A stretch of 41,150 bases of DNA from NCBI RefSeq assembly GCF_000768335.1, contig NZ_AVPT01000024.1, positions 1 to 41,150 on the forward strand, given 5' to 3'. The notes beneath the pieces are model-generated. The model saw only the letters and a program-made list of their open reading frames with translations. It did no database searches and was not told the DNA's origin. Within the stretch, counting starts at the first letter, position 1; each line of letters opens with the position of its first letter. The stretch comes from Lysobacter arseniciresistens ZS79. GTDB taxonomy: Bacteria; Pseudomonadota; Gammaproteobacteria; Xanthomonadales; Xanthomonadaceae. Below are positions 1 to 9,443 of the stretch, piece after piece. Made by a program: the position numbers and the translations under genes.

Positions 1-152
1 TCGGCGGGACCGCCGCAGGCGACCAGCCGCAGCAGGGCGTCGAGGTCGTCGGCGGTGTCGGTGGCCGGGTCGGACGGTGCGGGCGGTGTGCAAGTGGTGG
101 AAGGCGCAGCGGCAGCGCCGGGCGGCGGCGGGAACAGGTCGGAAGGGTGCAT
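1..152 (-). CDS. dprA: DprA-like DNA processing protein, N-terminal fragment (cut by window edge)
   Basis: Reading leftward from an ATG at 152, an open frame of 50 codons runs off the window. A Pro/Ala-rich leader is followed by a stretch beginning [16 protein letters not shown], which looks like the first helix of a DprA/Smf protein. DprA loads RecA on incoming single-stranded DNA during natural transformation. The identification rests mainly on position: in Xanthomonads and Pseudomonas dprA follows the lysM gene next to def-fmt-rsmB. The gap to the lysM stop is 75 bp, so the two may share a transcript. The Rossmann-like core of DprA lies outside the window, so this remains a synteny-based call. 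Confidence 0.5.
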   Translation of the reverse strand, partial: MHPSDLFPPPPGAAAAPSTTCTPPAPSDPATDTADDLDALLRLVACGGPA

Positions 153-227
153 CCGCCCAGCATCGGCCACAAACGACGACGGCGCCCTCGGGCGCCATCG
201 CGTATCGCTGTAGGAAAACCCCGGCTG

Positions 228-1376
228 TCAGTACGGCGCGTCGGGGTGCTTCAGCTCGTGGCCGACCCGGACCGGGCGGACGGTGTCCATCACCAGCGCG
301 TAGCTGACCTTGTCGAAGGTGCGGAACACCATCATGTGGCCGGCGAACTCGTCCGGCAGGCGCACCTTGCTGGAGCGGCCGAAGGTGTCCTCGCTGCGGT
401 CCCACGGGCCGTTCTCGACCCGGTCGACCACCGACTCGCCGACCGACCAGCTGGAGAACACGGTGCCGTTGTCGACGCCGTCGCGGGCACCGACCGACAG
501 CGCGACCACGTCGCGATTGCCACCGGTGGTCAGCATGTCCGACACCGCCAGCACGCGGGCACGGCCGTACTCGAACTGCTGCTTCGGCGGGTGCGGGAAG
601 AACTGCAGGTCGTACGGCTGCGCCTCGACCGGGATCAGGCGGTCGCCGACCCGTACCTCGCGGCCGCTGTCGTCCAGCAGCAGGGTGGTGGCCTCGATGC
701 CGCCGACCTCGCCGCGGGTCACCGTGCCGACGTTCTGCTGCATCAGCTCGAAGCCGAGCAGCTCGTGGCCGTTGTCCGACACGGTGGCGTTGGTCCAGAA
801 CTGCTGGAAGTCGACCGTGCGCTTGCCGCGGAAGTCGAGGTCGTCCTTGTGGAAGATGTCGCAGCAGGCGGTGCGGTCCAGCCGGGTGTAACGCTGGATC
901 GGGCGCACCACCTGGTAGCGCTGGCCGGGCTGGGCGCCTTCGAGGCCCTCGACGTAGGCGACCTGACCGAGGCTGCCGCGGATCCGGCCTTCCTCCAGCG
1001 CGACCACGTGCGGCAGGTGCTCGAAGGCATCCACCACGCGCAGGTTCTTCAGGAACGGCTCGATCTCCGCCAGCGGCACGCCGGTCACCGGCTCCAGCTC
1101 GCGCGGACCCTCCTCGAGGGTCACGCGGTCGAGGTAGGCCAGCGACAGCACGTCGCCCGGATAGATAAGGTGCGGGTTCTGCACCTGCGGGTTGGCCTGC
1201 CAGATCTCCGGCCACAGCCAGGGCTTCTCGAGGAAGCGGCCGGCGATGTCCCACAGGGTGTCGCCCTTCTTCACCACGTAGGTGTCGGGATGGTCGCCGC
1301 GGATCTCGGCGGCCAGCGCGAAGGTGGCAACGGTCAGCATCGCGGCGGTCAGTGCCGCGCGGATCGGTTTCAACAT
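228..1376 (-). CDS. Secreted LysM-domain protein
   Basis: A 382-residue protein with an N-terminal signal peptide (residues 1-23, hydrophobic core then ALAA). One LysM domain follows at about residues 32-80 ([18 protein letters not shown], then a Trp-rich stretch and IYPGDVL). LysM domains bind peptidoglycan N-acetylglucosamine, so the protein probably sits in the periplasm on the wall. The remaining 300 residues match no enzyme I recognise. The same kind of protein sits divergent from def-fmt in Pseudomonas and Xanthomonas, upstream of dprA. The ATG at 1376 is the only start that keeps the signal peptide. A putative promoter lies at 1441-1471. Confidence 0.9.
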   Translation of the reverse strand: MLKPIRAALTAAMLTVATFALAAEIRGDHPDTYVVKKGDTLWDIAGRFLEKPWLWPEIWQANPQVQNPHLIYPGDVLSLAYLDRVTLEEGPRELEPVTGVPLAEIEPFLKNLRVVDAFEHLPHVVALEEGRIRGSLGQVAYVEGLEGAQPGQRYQVVRPIQRYTRLDRTACCDIFHKDDLDFRGKRTVDFQQFWTNATVSDNGHELLGFELMQQNVGTVTRGEVGGIEATTLLLDDSGREVRVGDRLIPVEAQPYDLQFFPHPPKQQFEYGRARVLAVSDMLTTGGNRDVVALSVGARDGVDNGTVFSSWSVGESVVDRVENGPWDRSEDTFGRSSKVRLPDEFAGHMMVFRTFDKVSYALVMDTVRPVRVGHELKHPDAPY

Positions 1377-1440
1377 GGCGGTGTACCTGATTCCCCTTGC
1401 AGGTGCGCCCGCGCGTCAGTATCTGACGGGGGCCGTCGGC

Positions 1441-1471
1441 ACTATAGCCCAGATGAACCGCGCCATTGCAA
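1441..1471 (-). promoter_or_regulatory. Putative promoter of the lysM gene
   Basis: On the minus strand TTGCAA (1471-1466) and TATAGT (1446-1441) are separated by 19 bp. They lie 65 bp upstream of the lysM start in the divergent gap with def. The spacing is slightly long, so this is a reasonable but unproven sigma-70 promoter. Confidence 0.4.
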
Positions 1472-1495
1472 GGGTCCGGGCCCCGATTGCCGCGT

Positions 1496-1501
1496 TACAA
1501 T
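1496..1501 (+). promoter_or_regulatory. Putative -10 box of the def operon
   Basis: TACAAT lies 46 bp upstream of the def ATG in the divergent lysM-def gap. No good -35 hexamer stands at 16-18 bp upstream, so only the -10 element is claimed. Confidence 0.35.
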
Positions 1502-1547
1502 CCCCTGTCTGCTTGTGGTTGTGACCCACGCCCCCATTTCGACCGCC

Positions 1548-2060
1548 ATGGCCCTGCTCCCGATCCTCGAATTCCCCGATCCGCGCCTGCGCACCGTCGC
1601 CGAGGCGGTCGACCCGGCCCGGGTGGCGACGCCGGAATTCCAGCGCCTGCTCGACGACATGTTCGAGACCATGTACGACGCCCCCGGCATCGGCCTGGCG
1701 GCCAGCCAGGTCGACGTGCACCTGCGCTTCATGGTGATCGACATCAGCGAGGAGAAGAACCAGCCGCTGGTGTTCATCAACCCGGAAATCACCGGGCGGG
1801 CCGGCGAGCAGGTCTACCAGGAGGGTTGCCTGTCGGTGCCGGGGATCTTCGCCGACGTGACCCGGGCCAACGAGATCACGGTGAAGGCGCTCGGCCGCGA
1901 TGGCCAGCCGTTCGAGATGCGCGCCGACGGCCTGCTGGCGGTCTGCGTGCAGCACGAAATGGACCACCTGCTGGGCAAGCTGTTCGTCGACTACCTGTCG
2001 CCGCTCAAGCGCGAGATGGTGCGCAAGAAGCTCGCCAAGGCCCGCCGCAACGCCGCCTGA
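1548..2060 (+). CDS. def: Peptide deformylase
   Basis: A 170-residue metalloenzyme that removes the formyl group from the N-terminal Met of nascent proteins at the ribosome. All three family motifs are present: GIGLAASQ (47-54), EGCLS (92-96, metal ligand Cys94) and QHEMDH (135-140, ligands His136 and His140, catalytic Glu137). Length is typical. The start at 1548 gives the usual N-terminus ([14 protein letters not shown]). An in-frame GTG at 1521 would add nine residues and is less likely. There is no Shine-Dalgarno sequence before the ATG. The gene is followed after 49 bp by fmt, the enzyme that puts the same formyl group on. Confidence 0.97.
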   Translation: MALLPILEFPDPRLRTVAEAVDPARVATPEFQRLLDDMFETMYDAPGIGLAASQVDVHLRFMVIDISEEKNQPLVFINPEITGRAGEQVYQEGCLSVPGIFADVTRANEITVKALGRDGQPFEMRADGLLAVCVQHEMDHLLGKLFVDYLSPLKREMVRKKLAKARRNAA

Positions 2061-2109
2061 CAACCTCTAACGCGGCCGCGGGGCGCTGCCTCGCGTAGCA
2101 TTGCGCGCC

Positions 2110-3039
2110 ATGAGAATCGTCTTTGCCGGCACCCCCGAGTTCGCCGTCCCCTGCCTGCGCGCCGCCGCCAACAAGGCGGAGATCGTCGCCGTCTACACCC
2201 AGCCCGACCGCCCCGCCGGCCGCGGCCGCGGCCTCACCCCGTCGCCGGTCAAGCGCGAGGCGCTGGCACGGGGCATCGAAGTGCTGCAGCCGGAGAACTT
2301 CAGGTCGCAGGTCTCGCGCGACGCGCTGGCGGCGCTGAAACCCGACCTGATGGTGGTGGTCGCTTACGGCCTGATCCTGCCGCAGGCGGTGCTCGACATC
2401 CCCGAGCACGGCTGCTGGAACGTGCACGCCTCGCTGCTGCCGCGCTGGCGTGGCGCGGCCCCGATCCAGCGCGCGATCCAAGCCGGCGATGCCGAAACCG
2501 GCGTGTGCCTGATGCGGATGGAAAAGGGCCTCGACACCGGCCCGGTGCTGCTGTCGCAGGCGACCCCGATCGGGCCGGAGGAGACCGGCGGCCAGCTGCA
2601 CGACCGCCTTGCCGAACTCGGCGCGCAGGTGCTCGCCGACGGCCTCGGCCTGTTGCGCGCGACCCTGTTGCCGGTGGCGCGGCCGCAGCCGGCCGAAGGC
2701 GTCACCTACGCCCACAAGCTCGACAAGGCCGAGGCCCGGCTGGACTGGTCGCGGCCCGCGGTCGAACTGGCCGACACCGTGCGTGCATTCAATCCATGGC
2801 CGGTGGCCGAGGCGCCGCTGGCCGGCGAGCGGGTGCGCATCCATGCCGCCACCGCGCTGCCGCTGGCCCACGGGCGCGCGCCGGGCACGGTGCTGCTGGC
2901 CGGCCGCGACGGCATCGACATCGCCTGCGGCGAAGGCGCGCTGCGGGTGCGGACGCTGCAGCGCGAGGGCGGCAAGCCGGTCGCCGCCGCCGACTACCTC
3001 AACGGCCGGCGCGAGCTGCTCGCCGCCGGCACCGCATGA
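2110..3039 (+). CDS. fmt: Methionyl-tRNA formyltransferase
   Basis: A 309-residue enzyme that transfers a formyl group from 10-formyl-tetrahydrofolate to Met on initiator tRNA. Catalytic residues are visible in NVHASLLP (Asn104, His106) and GLDTG (Asp142). The RWRGAAPIQ segment follows the first motif as expected. The C-terminal OB-like tRNA-binding domain fills about residues 205-309. The start chosen gives [11 protein letters not shown], the standard N-terminus; an in-frame TTG at 2101 is rejected. TAGCAT at 2096-2101 precedes the ATG by 8 nt and there is no Shine-Dalgarno sequence. The stop overlaps the rsmB start (ATGA), indicating translational coupling. Confidence 0.97.
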   Translation: MRIVFAGTPEFAVPCLRAAANKAEIVAVYTQPDRPAGRGRGLTPSPVKREALARGIEVLQPENFRSQVSRDALAALKPDLMVVVAYGLILPQAVLDIPEHGCWNVHASLLPRWRGAAPIQRAIQAGDAETGVCLMRMEKGLDTGPVLLSQATPIGPEETGGQLHDRLAELGAQVLADGLGLLRATLLPVARPQPAEGVTYAHKLDKAEARLDWSRPAVELADTVRAFNPWPVAEAPLAGERVRIHAATALPLAHGRAPGTVLLAGRDGIDIACGEGALRVRTLQREGGKPVAAADYLNGRRELLAAGTA

Positions 3040-4334
3040 AGCCGGTCCCCGGCACCCTGACGCGGGCCACCGCCGCGCGCGTACTCGATGCGGTGCTGCA
3101 CAACGGCCGCTCGCTCAAGGGTGAACTGGCGACCGCGCTGCCAACATTGCCCGATCCGCGCGACCGCGCGCTGGTCGAGGCGATCTGCCTTGCCGTGCTG
3201 CGCCAGCCGGCCCGTTACGACGCCGCGCTGGCGGCGTGGCTGCCGCGGCCGCTGGCCCGGCGCGACCGCGAACTGCGCGCGCTGCTGATGGCCGGCTTCG
3301 CCCAGCTCGACCCGCTCGGTCTGCCGCCGCACGCGGCGGTCGCGGCGACCGTCGAGGCCGCGCGCGCGCTCGGCCGCCAGCACCAGGCCGGCATGGTCAA
3401 CGCGCTGCTGCGCCGCGCCCTGCGCGAGGGCCTGCCGGCTGCGGAGCCGCACGCGCAGTGGCCGCAGTGGCTGCGGCAGCGGATCGCCGCCGACTGGCCC
3501 GGACGCGAAGCGGAGATCCTCGCCGCCAGCGAGCAGCCGCCACCGCTGTGGCTGCGGGTCAACACCCGCCGGATCGGCCGCGACGACTACGCCGCGCGCC
3601 TGCGCGAGGCCGGGCTGGAGCCCGAAGCCGTCGACGGCCTGCCCGATGCGCTGCGGCTGGCCAGCGCGGTGCCGGTCGCGACCCTGCCGGGCTTTGCCGA
3701 CGGGCTGGTGTCGGTGCAGGACGGCGCCGCCCAGCTCGTGGCCGACGCGATCGCCGCACCCGCCGGCGCGCGCGTGCTCGACGCCTGCAGCGCCCCCGGC
3801 GGCAAGGCCGCGCACCTGCTCGAACGCGACCCGTCGCTGCGGCTGACCGCGTTGGATATCGACCCCGCCCGCCTGCGCCAGGTCGCCGCCACGCTGGACC
3901 GCCTGCACCTTGGCGGCGCGACCCTGCACGCCGCCGACGGCTGCGACCTCGACGCATGGTGGGATGGCACCGCGTTCGACGCGATCCTGCTCGACGCGCC
4001 GTGCTCGGCGACCGGCATCATCCGTCGCCAGCCCGACATCCTGCTGCACCGCCGCGCCTCCGACCTCGAGCAGCTGGCCGCCACCCAGGCCGGCCTGCTC
4101 GACAGCCTGTGGCGCACGCTCGCACCCGGCGGCGTGCTGCTCTACGCGACCTGCTCGATCCTCGCCGCCGAGAATGCCGCGCAGGTCGACGCCTTCCTCG
4201 CCCGCACCGCCGATGCACGCGCAGAGCCGCTGGACGAGCGCTTCGGCCATGCCAGCGGCGCCGGCCGCCAGCGGCTGCCGGGCGAAGCCGGCATGGACGG
4301 CTTCTTCTACGCGCGCCTGCGCAAGGCCGGATAA
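3036..4334 (+). CDS. rsmB: 16S rRNA (cytosine-967-C5)-methyltransferase
   Basis: A 432-residue SAM-dependent methyltransferase that makes m5C967 in 16S rRNA. Residues 1-140 form the NusB-like RNA-binding domain. The SAM-binding motif is DACSAPGGK (249-257). The two catalytic cysteines are in DAPCSATG (Cys323) and ATCSI (Cys373), matching the arrangement in the E. coli enzyme. It overlaps fmt by 4 nt. The def-fmt-rsmB order is conserved in gammaproteobacteria, and all three products act on translation initiation or the small subunit. Confidence 0.96.
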   Translation: MKPVPGTLTRATAARVLDAVLHNGRSLKGELATALPTLPDPRDRALVEAICLAVLRQPARYDAALAAWLPRPLARRDRELRALLMAGFAQLDPLGLPPHAAVAATVEAARALGRQHQAGMVNALLRRALREGLPAAEPHAQWPQWLRQRIAADWPGREAEILAASEQPPPLWLRVNTRRIGRDDYAARLREAGLEPEAVDGLPDALRLASAVPVATLPGFADGLVSVQDGAAQLVADAIAAPAGARVLDACSAPGGKAAHLLERDPSLRLTALDIDPARLRQVAATLDRLHLGGATLHAADGCDLDAWWDGTAFDAILLDAPCSATGIIRRQPDILLHRRASDLEQLAATQAGLLDSLWRTLAPGGVLLYATCSILAAENAAQVDAFLARTADARAEPLDERFGHASGAGRQRLPGEAGMDGFFYARLRKAG

Positions 4335-4362
4335 CGGTTCGGGCCCGGCCTGGTGGTGTTTC

Positions 4363-4394
4363 GGAGTGCGCGATCTCCATCCGGGAGTGCGCGA
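4363..4394 (+). repeat. 11-bp direct repeat with 21-bp period
   Basis: GGAGTGCGCGA occurs at 4363-4373 and again at 4384-4394, in the 77-bp gap between rsmB and the next gene. The 21-bp period is two helical turns, so both copies face the same side of the DNA. This suggests a regulator site just upstream of the glycan genes, but no known binding motif is recognised. Confidence 0.45.
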
Positions 4395-4399
4395 CGGAT

Positions 4400-4405
4400 T
4401 ACTAT
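4400..4405 (+). promoter_or_regulatory. Putative -10 box of a leaderless promoter
   Basis: TACTAT ends exactly 6 nt before the ATG at 4412, which lacks a Shine-Dalgarno sequence. Transcription would then start at or next to the A of the start codon. No clear -35 hexamer is seen. Confidence 0.4.
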
Positions 4406-4411
4406 CCCGCC

Positions 4412-5227
4412 ATGTCACATCTTCCCATCAGCCTTGTGGTTATCACCCACAACGAGGCAAATAACATCGCGCGCTGCCTGGACAGCGTGCCATTCGCGTC
4501 CGAAAAGCTCGTCGTCGACAGCGGCAGCGACGATGACACCGTGGCGGTGGCCCAGGCCCACGGAGCGCGCGTGGTCCACCAGGACTGGCTGGGGTTCGGT
4601 GCTCAACGCAACTTCGCCAGTACCCAGGCATCCCACGACTGGATACTGGTGCTGGATGCGGACGAATTCCTCGAACCGGCGCTGGTGGCCGAACTGGAAA
4701 CCAGGTTGCCGTCGATGCTCCAGAGCGGAGCCGCGGTCGGAATTCTCCGCCGCAGCACCTGGTACATGGGCGCCCCGATGCGCTGGTACCGACCGATGGT
4801 GGGCGAGAAGGTGGAGCGCCTTTACCACCGTGGACGTGCGCGTTGGACCGACGCACGGGTACACGAGTCGCTGCGTTTCGAGGGTGCGGCGGAAATGTTC
4901 GAAGCGCCCTTCCATCACCTCCATAACCCGACGCTGCCGCACAAGCAGCTCAAGGTACTGCGTTACGCCGAGTTGAAATGCCGCGACTGGCACGCGCGCG
5001 GGCGTGCGCCGCGGATATGGATGGCGCCGCTGGTCTATCTGGCCGCCTTTCTGAAGGACTGGCTGTTGCGCCTGGCGATCCTGGATGGCTGGCGTGGCTT
5101 CATCGTCGCCCACGTGGCCGCGAGTTATGCGATCTACAAGCGGTTGCGCTACTACGAGATGCACCGGAACCCCGGGTCGATCGAAAGCGCGCGCGATGTG
5201 CTGCTGCGCCACGGGTTGGATCGATGA
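4412..5227 (+). CDS. Family 2 glycosyltransferase, WaaE/KdtX-like
   Basis: A 271-residue GT-A-fold glycosyltransferase. The N-terminus ISLVVITHNEANNIARCL is the nucleotide-sugar binding start typical of GT2, VVDSGSDDDT follows, and the metal-binding DAD is at residues 82-84. The C-terminal third has hydrophobic and amphipathic segments (around VYLAAFLKDWLL) that suggest association with the inner membrane. The closest family I recognise is WaaE/KdtX, which adds glucose to the lipopolysaccharide inner core; the donor and acceptor here are not shown by sequence. It begins a three-gene glycan block and overlaps the next start by 4 nt. Its GC content looks slightly lower than its neighbours. Confidence 0.88.
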   Translation: MSHLPISLVVITHNEANNIARCLDSVPFASEKLVVDSGSDDDTVAVAQAHGARVVHQDWLGFGAQRNFASTQASHDWILVLDADEFLEPALVAELETRLPSMLQSGAAVGILRRSTWYMGAPMRWYRPMVGEKVERLYHRGRARWTDARVHESLRFEGAAEMFEAPFHHLHNPTLPHKQLKVLRYAELKCRDWHARGRAPRIWMAPLVYLAAFLKDWLLRLAILDGWRGFIVAHVAASYAIYKRLRYYEMHRNPGSIESARDVLLRHGLDR

Positions 5228-6297
5228 CCGGCCGTCGTGGCGCCGGCGCCACGGCTGATCCGAAGCGCTATCTGCTGTACGGCTCGGTACGCTACGCGCT
5301 GGGCATCCTCCGGCCGCTGCAGGCGGCCGCGCGCGCACGTGGTGACGAGGTCGCGTGGTTCTTCGACGGCCGCGAAGACGAGGGGCCGGACGAGCTCACC
5401 GCAGACGAGCAGCGGCTGGTGACGGTGGAGCAGGTACGCGCGTGGAATCCCACCGCGATCTTCACCTCCAGCAACGCGCTGCCGCACTTCTTCCCGGGGG
5501 TGAAGGTGCAGACCTTCCACGGGTTCGACGCCGGCAAGCCGCGGCACATCTACATCCGCCCGTTCTTCGACCTGTACTGCACCACCGGCCCGCAGGACAC
5601 CGCCGCGTTCCAGGCGCTGGCCGAACGCCACCGCTTCTTCCGTGTGATCGAGACCGGCTGGCCCAAGCTCGATCCGTTCCTCGCCGGCCTGCCGGAACAG
5701 GTGCCGCCGGTGCGCGATACGCCGGTGATCCTGTACCACTCGACCTTCTCGCCGTCGTGGAGCGCCGCGCGCACCCTGCACGACGAGGTCAAGCGGCTGT
5801 CGCGCGACGGGCGCTGGCGCTGGATCGTCACCCTGCACCCGAAAACCGACCCCGAGGTCGTCGCGATGTACCGCGCGCTGGAGAACGAGCACCTGCGCTT
5901 CGCCGACGACGACAACATCCTCGACCTGTTCGGCCAGGTCGACATGATGTGCTCGGATACCTCCTCGGCGCTCAGTGAGTTCCTGCTGACCGGCAAGCCG
6001 GTGGTGACCTTCCGCAATCGCCGGCCGGGGCCGCAGCTGATCGACATCGACGACCCGGCGCAGTTCGAGCCGGCGATCGAGCGCGCGCTGTCGCGTCCGC
6101 CGGAGTTGATGGCGGCGATCCGCCAGTTCGGCGAGTGCATCCATCCCTACCGTGACGGCCGGTCGAGCGAGCGCACCCTGGAGGCGGTGGACCGCTTCCT
6201 CGCCGAGGGCGGCACGTCCGCGCTGAAGCGCCGCCCGCTGGACCCGTGGCGCAAGCTCAAGCTGCGCCGGCGGTTGCGCTACTGGGGGCCGGCCTGA
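5224..6297 (+). CDS. CDP-glycerol-type glycerophosphotransferase family protein
   Basis: A 357-residue protein of the Glyphos_transf family (TagB/TagF-like). Typical C-terminal motifs are visible: TLHPKTDPEV near residue 205 and CSDTSSALSEFLLTGKPVV near residue 245. Family members transfer glycerol phosphate from CDP-glycerol or act as related GT-B transferases. In Gram-negative bacteria they are linked to lipopolysaccharide or capsule decoration. No transmembrane segment or signal peptide is seen, so it should act on the cytoplasmic face. It overlaps both neighbours (4 nt upstream, 3 nt downstream), which ties it tightly to the two glycosyltransferases. The substrate is inferred from family only; related sequences are often just called hypothetical. 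Confidence 0.8.
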   Translation: MTGRRGAGATADPKRYLLYGSVRYALGILRPLQAAARARGDEVAWFFDGREDEGPDELTADEQRLVTVEQVRAWNPTAIFTSSNALPHFFPGVKVQTFHGFDAGKPRHIYIRPFFDLYCTTGPQDTAAFQALAERHRFFRVIETGWPKLDPFLAGLPEQVPPVRDTPVILYHSTFSPSWSAARTLHDEVKRLSRDGRWRWIVTLHPKTDPEVVAMYRALENEHLRFADDDNILDLFGQVDMMCSDTSSALSEFLLTGKPVVTFRNRRPGPQLIDIDDPAQFEPAIERALSRPPELMAAIRQFGECIHPYRDGRSSERTLEAVDRFLAEGGTSALKRRPLDPWRKLKLRRRLRYWGPA

Positions 6298-7313
6298 TGC
6301 GCATCGTCCACCTGTTGTTGACCAGCCGCTTCGCCGGCAGCGAGCGCCACGCGCTGGAGCTGGCCGCCGCGCAGGCGGCCAGCCACGACGTCACCCTGGT
6401 GCTGCGCCGCGCCGGCGCCGCCGACCGCCCGGACGCGATCGCGCACCGGGTGCATCCGAAGGTGAAGGTCGAAGTGGTCGGCGACCTGGCGGCGTCGTGG
6501 CGCGCGCGGCGCTTGCTGCGGCGGCTGCGGCCGGACGTCGCCCACGCCCACCTGAGTGGCGGCTGCCGCGCGCTGCACGGCGTGGAAGGTCTGGGCTGCC
6601 TGCGCGTGGCGACCCTGCACATCGCCTACAAGCCGCGCCAGCACGCGCCGCTGGACGGCCTGATCGCGATCGCGCCGTGGCAGCTGGCCGACATCCCGCC
6701 GGACCTGCGCGCGCGCACGGTGCAGATCGACAACTGGACCCTGCCGCGCGAGCCGTCGGCCGATGCGCGCGCGCGGCTGCGCGCCGGGCACGGCATCGAC
6801 GACGGCACCTTCCTGGTCGGCGCGCTGGGCCGGGCCGAGCCGGGCAAGGGGCTGGACGTGCTGGTCGACGCGTTCGAGCGCGCACGCCTGCCCGGTACGC
6901 GGCTGGCGATCGTCGGCCAGGGCAGCGCGTGGGAGGCGCTGCGCAAGCGTGCCGGCGACGACGTGCTGATGCCCGGTTTTGCCGAGCGCCCGCAGGACTG
7001 GCTCGCCGCGTTCGACGGTTTCGTCAGCGCCGCCCGGCGCGAGCCGTTCGGGCTGGTGCTGCTGGAGGCGATGCAGGCCGGCCTGCCGATCGTCGCCACC
7101 GCCAGCGAGGGCGCGCGCCACCTGTCGCCGCAACTGCAGGCACCGCTGGTGCCGGTCGACGACGCCGACGCGCTGGCACGGGCGCTGCAACGTCTGGTCG
7201 GTGGCGGCCAGCGGCGGGTCGACTACCCGATGGACGCGTTCCGGATCGAATCGAAGCTGGCGCAGATCGAGGCGTTCTACCGCGCCGGGCTGGACCGCCT
7301 GCGCGGCCGCTGA
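6295..7313 (+). CDS. Family 4 glycosyltransferase (GT-B fold)
   Basis: The coding sequence starts at the ATG at 6297 and gives 338 residues; the listed span includes the overlapping TGATG junction. The N-terminal half begins RIVHLLLTSRFAGSERHALELA, the acceptor domain of WaaG-like enzymes. The C-terminal half carries GALGRAEPGKGLDVLVDAF, and a donor-binding segment with PFGLVLLEAMQAGLPIVA near residue 250, where the E-x7-E pattern of GT4 enzymes is seen. The likely role is to add a sugar to the lipopolysaccharide core or a related glycan. It is the last gene of the def-to-glycan run and ends 12 bp from the convergent PH-domain gene. The exact sugar cannot be told from sequence. Confidence 0.87.
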
Positions 7314-7325
7314 GCCGGCGCCGCG

Positions 7326-8840
7326 TCACCAGCGCAGCGGCCGCCGGGCCACCTCGCGCGACAGCCGCGCGTACAGCACCTCGACCTCGGCCAACGGCAG
7401 GAACCGCAGCCGCAGCGGCGGCGCCATCGGCGAGGCGCCGGCGGTGTCGAGCCACAGTGTCGCGGTGCCGCAGCGGCGGTCCAGCGGCGAGCGCACCAGG
7501 TGCAGCGCCTGCAGTTTGTCGAGCTCGGCGAAGCGCCAGTGCCGGGCCAGCCAGCCCTCGCGTACCGCCACCAGCTCCGGCCCCAGCGCCCAGGCCGCGC
7601 GCGCGGCGTGGCGGCGGGCGACGAAGGCCGACCAAGGCAGCCATGCCAGCGCCAGCAGGCCGACGCCACCGAAGTGCCACGCCAGCACCGCGGCCGCCAG
7701 TGCGGTCAGCGGGATCGACGGCAGCCAGCGCCGCCACCAGCTGCGTGGCGGCACCGGCCGCCATTCCAGCGCGTCCCAGCGGGCGCGCGGCAGCAGGTGG
7801 TCGATCAGCGCCCGGCAGCGCGCGGGCGTGGCGATCGGCGCGACCTCGCGCAGCGCGCGCTGCTGGTTCTGCTCCTCGGCGACGGCGGTGTCGACTTCCA
7901 GCGAGCGGCGCCCCAGCCAGCGGTGCATCAGCCCCTCGCGCAGGGTCCAGGCCTGGATACGCCGGCGCGAGGCGCTGGTGCGCCAACGCGCCGCCAGCCC
8001 GCGCTCGACGGTGAGCCGGCGGCCGTGCTCGCTCAGCCGGAAGCCGTGGTACTGCAGCAGCGCCAGCACCACCGACAGCAGCCGCAACAGCAGCACCGCC
8101 AGCAGCACCAGGCTGGCGCCGGCCAGCAGATACTGGGTCGGCCCGAAGCCGTGCTCGCCGGCCCAGCCGAACAGCGCGCCGCCCCAGCGTTCGAACAGCT
8201 GCGGGATCAGGTCGCGGTTGAACTGCGAGACGCCGGCGAACGCCGCGCCGACCAGGATCAGGCCGCGGTTGGACACCAGCCCGAGCCGCAACACCTCGGC
8301 GGTCGGCAGCTCCAGCAGCGCGGTCGCGGCATCGGTGCCGGCCGGCATTGCCGCCGCCGCGCGCCCGCGTCGTCGCACCAGTGCCTCCAGCGCGAGCGCG
8401 TCGTCCAGTCGCAGCACCCGCATCTCGGCCTCGGGCTTCTTGCCGCCGGCCGACTCCAGCCGCACCTCGGCCACGTCGAACAGCCGGTGCAGCACCGATT
8501 GCTGCAGCGCGACGTTGTGGATCCGGGCAAACGGGATCACCCGCACGCTGCGCTCGAGCAGGCCGCTGCGCACCACCAGCGCGTCGTCGGCGACGCCGTA
8601 GCGGTAGGTGAAGTACTGCCACAGCGACACCAGCGCGAGCACGCCGACGCCGATCAGCGGCCACAACTCGTTGCGGTCGCCCTGGCCGAACACCAGCAGC
8701 GCCAGCAGCGGCACGATGAACTGCCTGAGCTGGGCGACCAGCACGAACAGCCACGACATCGGGTGCAGCCGGCGCTCGGGTTCGACCTGCGGCGCGCCGG
8801 TGCCGCCGGGTGCGGGCGCGGCGGCCGCGGGCTCAGTCAT
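7326..8840 (-). CDS. Bacterial PH-domain membrane protein, YdbT-like
   Basis: A 504-residue membrane protein with repeated bPH2 domains. A pair of transmembrane segments lies near residues 30-75 (LFVLVAQLRQFIVPLLALLVF and a second after it). A PH-like stretch follows (YRYGVADDALVVRSGLLERSVRVIPFARIHNV). Further hydrophobic pairs near residues 180-270 and 370-400 are each followed by another such domain. This is the YdbT architecture; its molecular role is unknown, although the pair is a common envelope module. It overlaps the upstream ydbS-like gene by 8 nt and is clearly co-translated with it. Gene order and overlap are like ydbS-ydbT in Bacillus. Confidence 0.87.
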   Translation of the reverse strand: MTEPAAAAPAPGGTGAPQVEPERRLHPMSWLFVLVAQLRQFIVPLLALLVFGQGDRNELWPLIGVGVLALVSLWQYFTYRYGVADDALVVRSGLLERSVRVIPFARIHNVALQQSVLHRLFDVAEVRLESAGGKKPEAEMRVLRLDDALALEALVRRRGRAAAAMPAGTDAATALLELPTAEVLRLGLVSNRGLILVGAAFAGVSQFNRDLIPQLFERWGGALFGWAGEHGFGPTQYLLAGASLVLLAVLLLRLLSVVLALLQYHGFRLSEHGRRLTVERGLAARWRTSASRRRIQAWTLREGLMHRWLGRRSLEVDTAVAEEQNQQRALREVAPIATPARCRALIDHLLPRARWDALEWRPVPPRSWWRRWLPSIPLTALAAAVLAWHFGGVGLLALAWLPWSAFVARRHAARAAWALGPELVAVREGWLARHWRFAELDKLQALHLVRSPLDRRCGTATLWLDTAGASPMAPPLRLRFLPLAEVEVLYARLSREVARRPLRW

Positions 8841-9363
8841 CGTCGTGGTCGAGCGCGCGGCCGAGGCGGTCGCGCAGGCGCTCGGCGTCGGCGGCGTCGA
8901 GGTTGGGCACGGTCACCGAACTGTGGCGGGTGCCGGCGGTGTGCACGACCAGGGTCGACAGCTCGCGCCCGCGCTGCAGCGGGCCGCGCTTGATGTCGAG
9001 GTGCTGCACGCGGCTGGCCGGCACCCGCGTCTCGCGCTGCCACAGCCGGCCGCGGCGCAGCGCCAGCCCCTGCGCGTCGAGCCGCCACGCGGTATGGAGG
9101 TACTGCTTGGCCCCGAGCCACAGGCCGAACAGCGCGCCGGCGGTGGCGAGCACGGCGACGCCGGCGATCACCGTGGTGCCGCGGGCGAGATCCAGCACGG
9201 CGCCCGACACCAGCCCGAGCATGCTGCCGGCGACCGCGCCGGCGATCGCCAGCGGGATGACCGCGCCGAGCAGGAACAACGGCCGCGACCGTGGCGGCAG
9301 TGGCTGCCACGACGGCTCGTTGGTCGGTGTCTCCGCCTCGCCGGCGGGTGGCATCGCGTGCAT
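8833..9363 (-). CDS. Bacterial PH-domain membrane protein, YdbS-like
   Basis: A 176-residue protein with two transmembrane helices (about residues 27-50 and 62-85). One bPH2 domain follows from about residue 95 (WRLDAQGLALRRGRLW, then RVPASRVQHLDIKRGPLQR). The ATG at 9363 is preceded by a GGGGAA Shine-Dalgarno stretch; an alternative ATG lies three codons in, at 9354. The protein ends in an acidic HDDD tail overlapping the ydbT-like start. The function is not known beyond family membership. Confidence 0.83.
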   Translation of the reverse strand: MHAMPPAGEAETPTNEPSWQPLPPRSRPLFLLGAVIPLAIAGAVAGSMLGLVSGAVLDLARGTTVIAGVAVLATAGALFGLWLGAKQYLHTAWRLDAQGLALRRGRLWQRETRVPASRVQHLDIKRGPLQRGRELSTLVVHTAGTRHSSVTVPNLDAADAERLRDRLGRALDHDDD

Positions 9364-9375
9364 GTGGTTCCCCGT

Positions 9376-9391
9376 GCCCCGGTGCCGGGGC
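9376..9391. other. Dyad upstream of the ydbS-like gene
   Basis: GCCCCGG-TG-CCGGGGC is a perfect 7-bp inverted repeat, ending about 12 bp before the start codon and next to its Shine-Dalgarno stretch. On the minus-strand RNA it could fold and affect access to the ribosome site, or it could be a binding site. It has no U-tract and is not a terminator. Confidence 0.35.
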
Positions 9392-9443
9392 TCCGCTGCC
9401 GAGGGTACTGCCTCGCCGCGCGGCCGGGCAGTGCGGTGGACGC

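Noticed and set aside
147-1547. A long upstream in-frame extension of def to 637 codons
   Set aside because: It runs antisense to the lysM gene and has no domain. The standard deformylase N-terminus begins at 1548.
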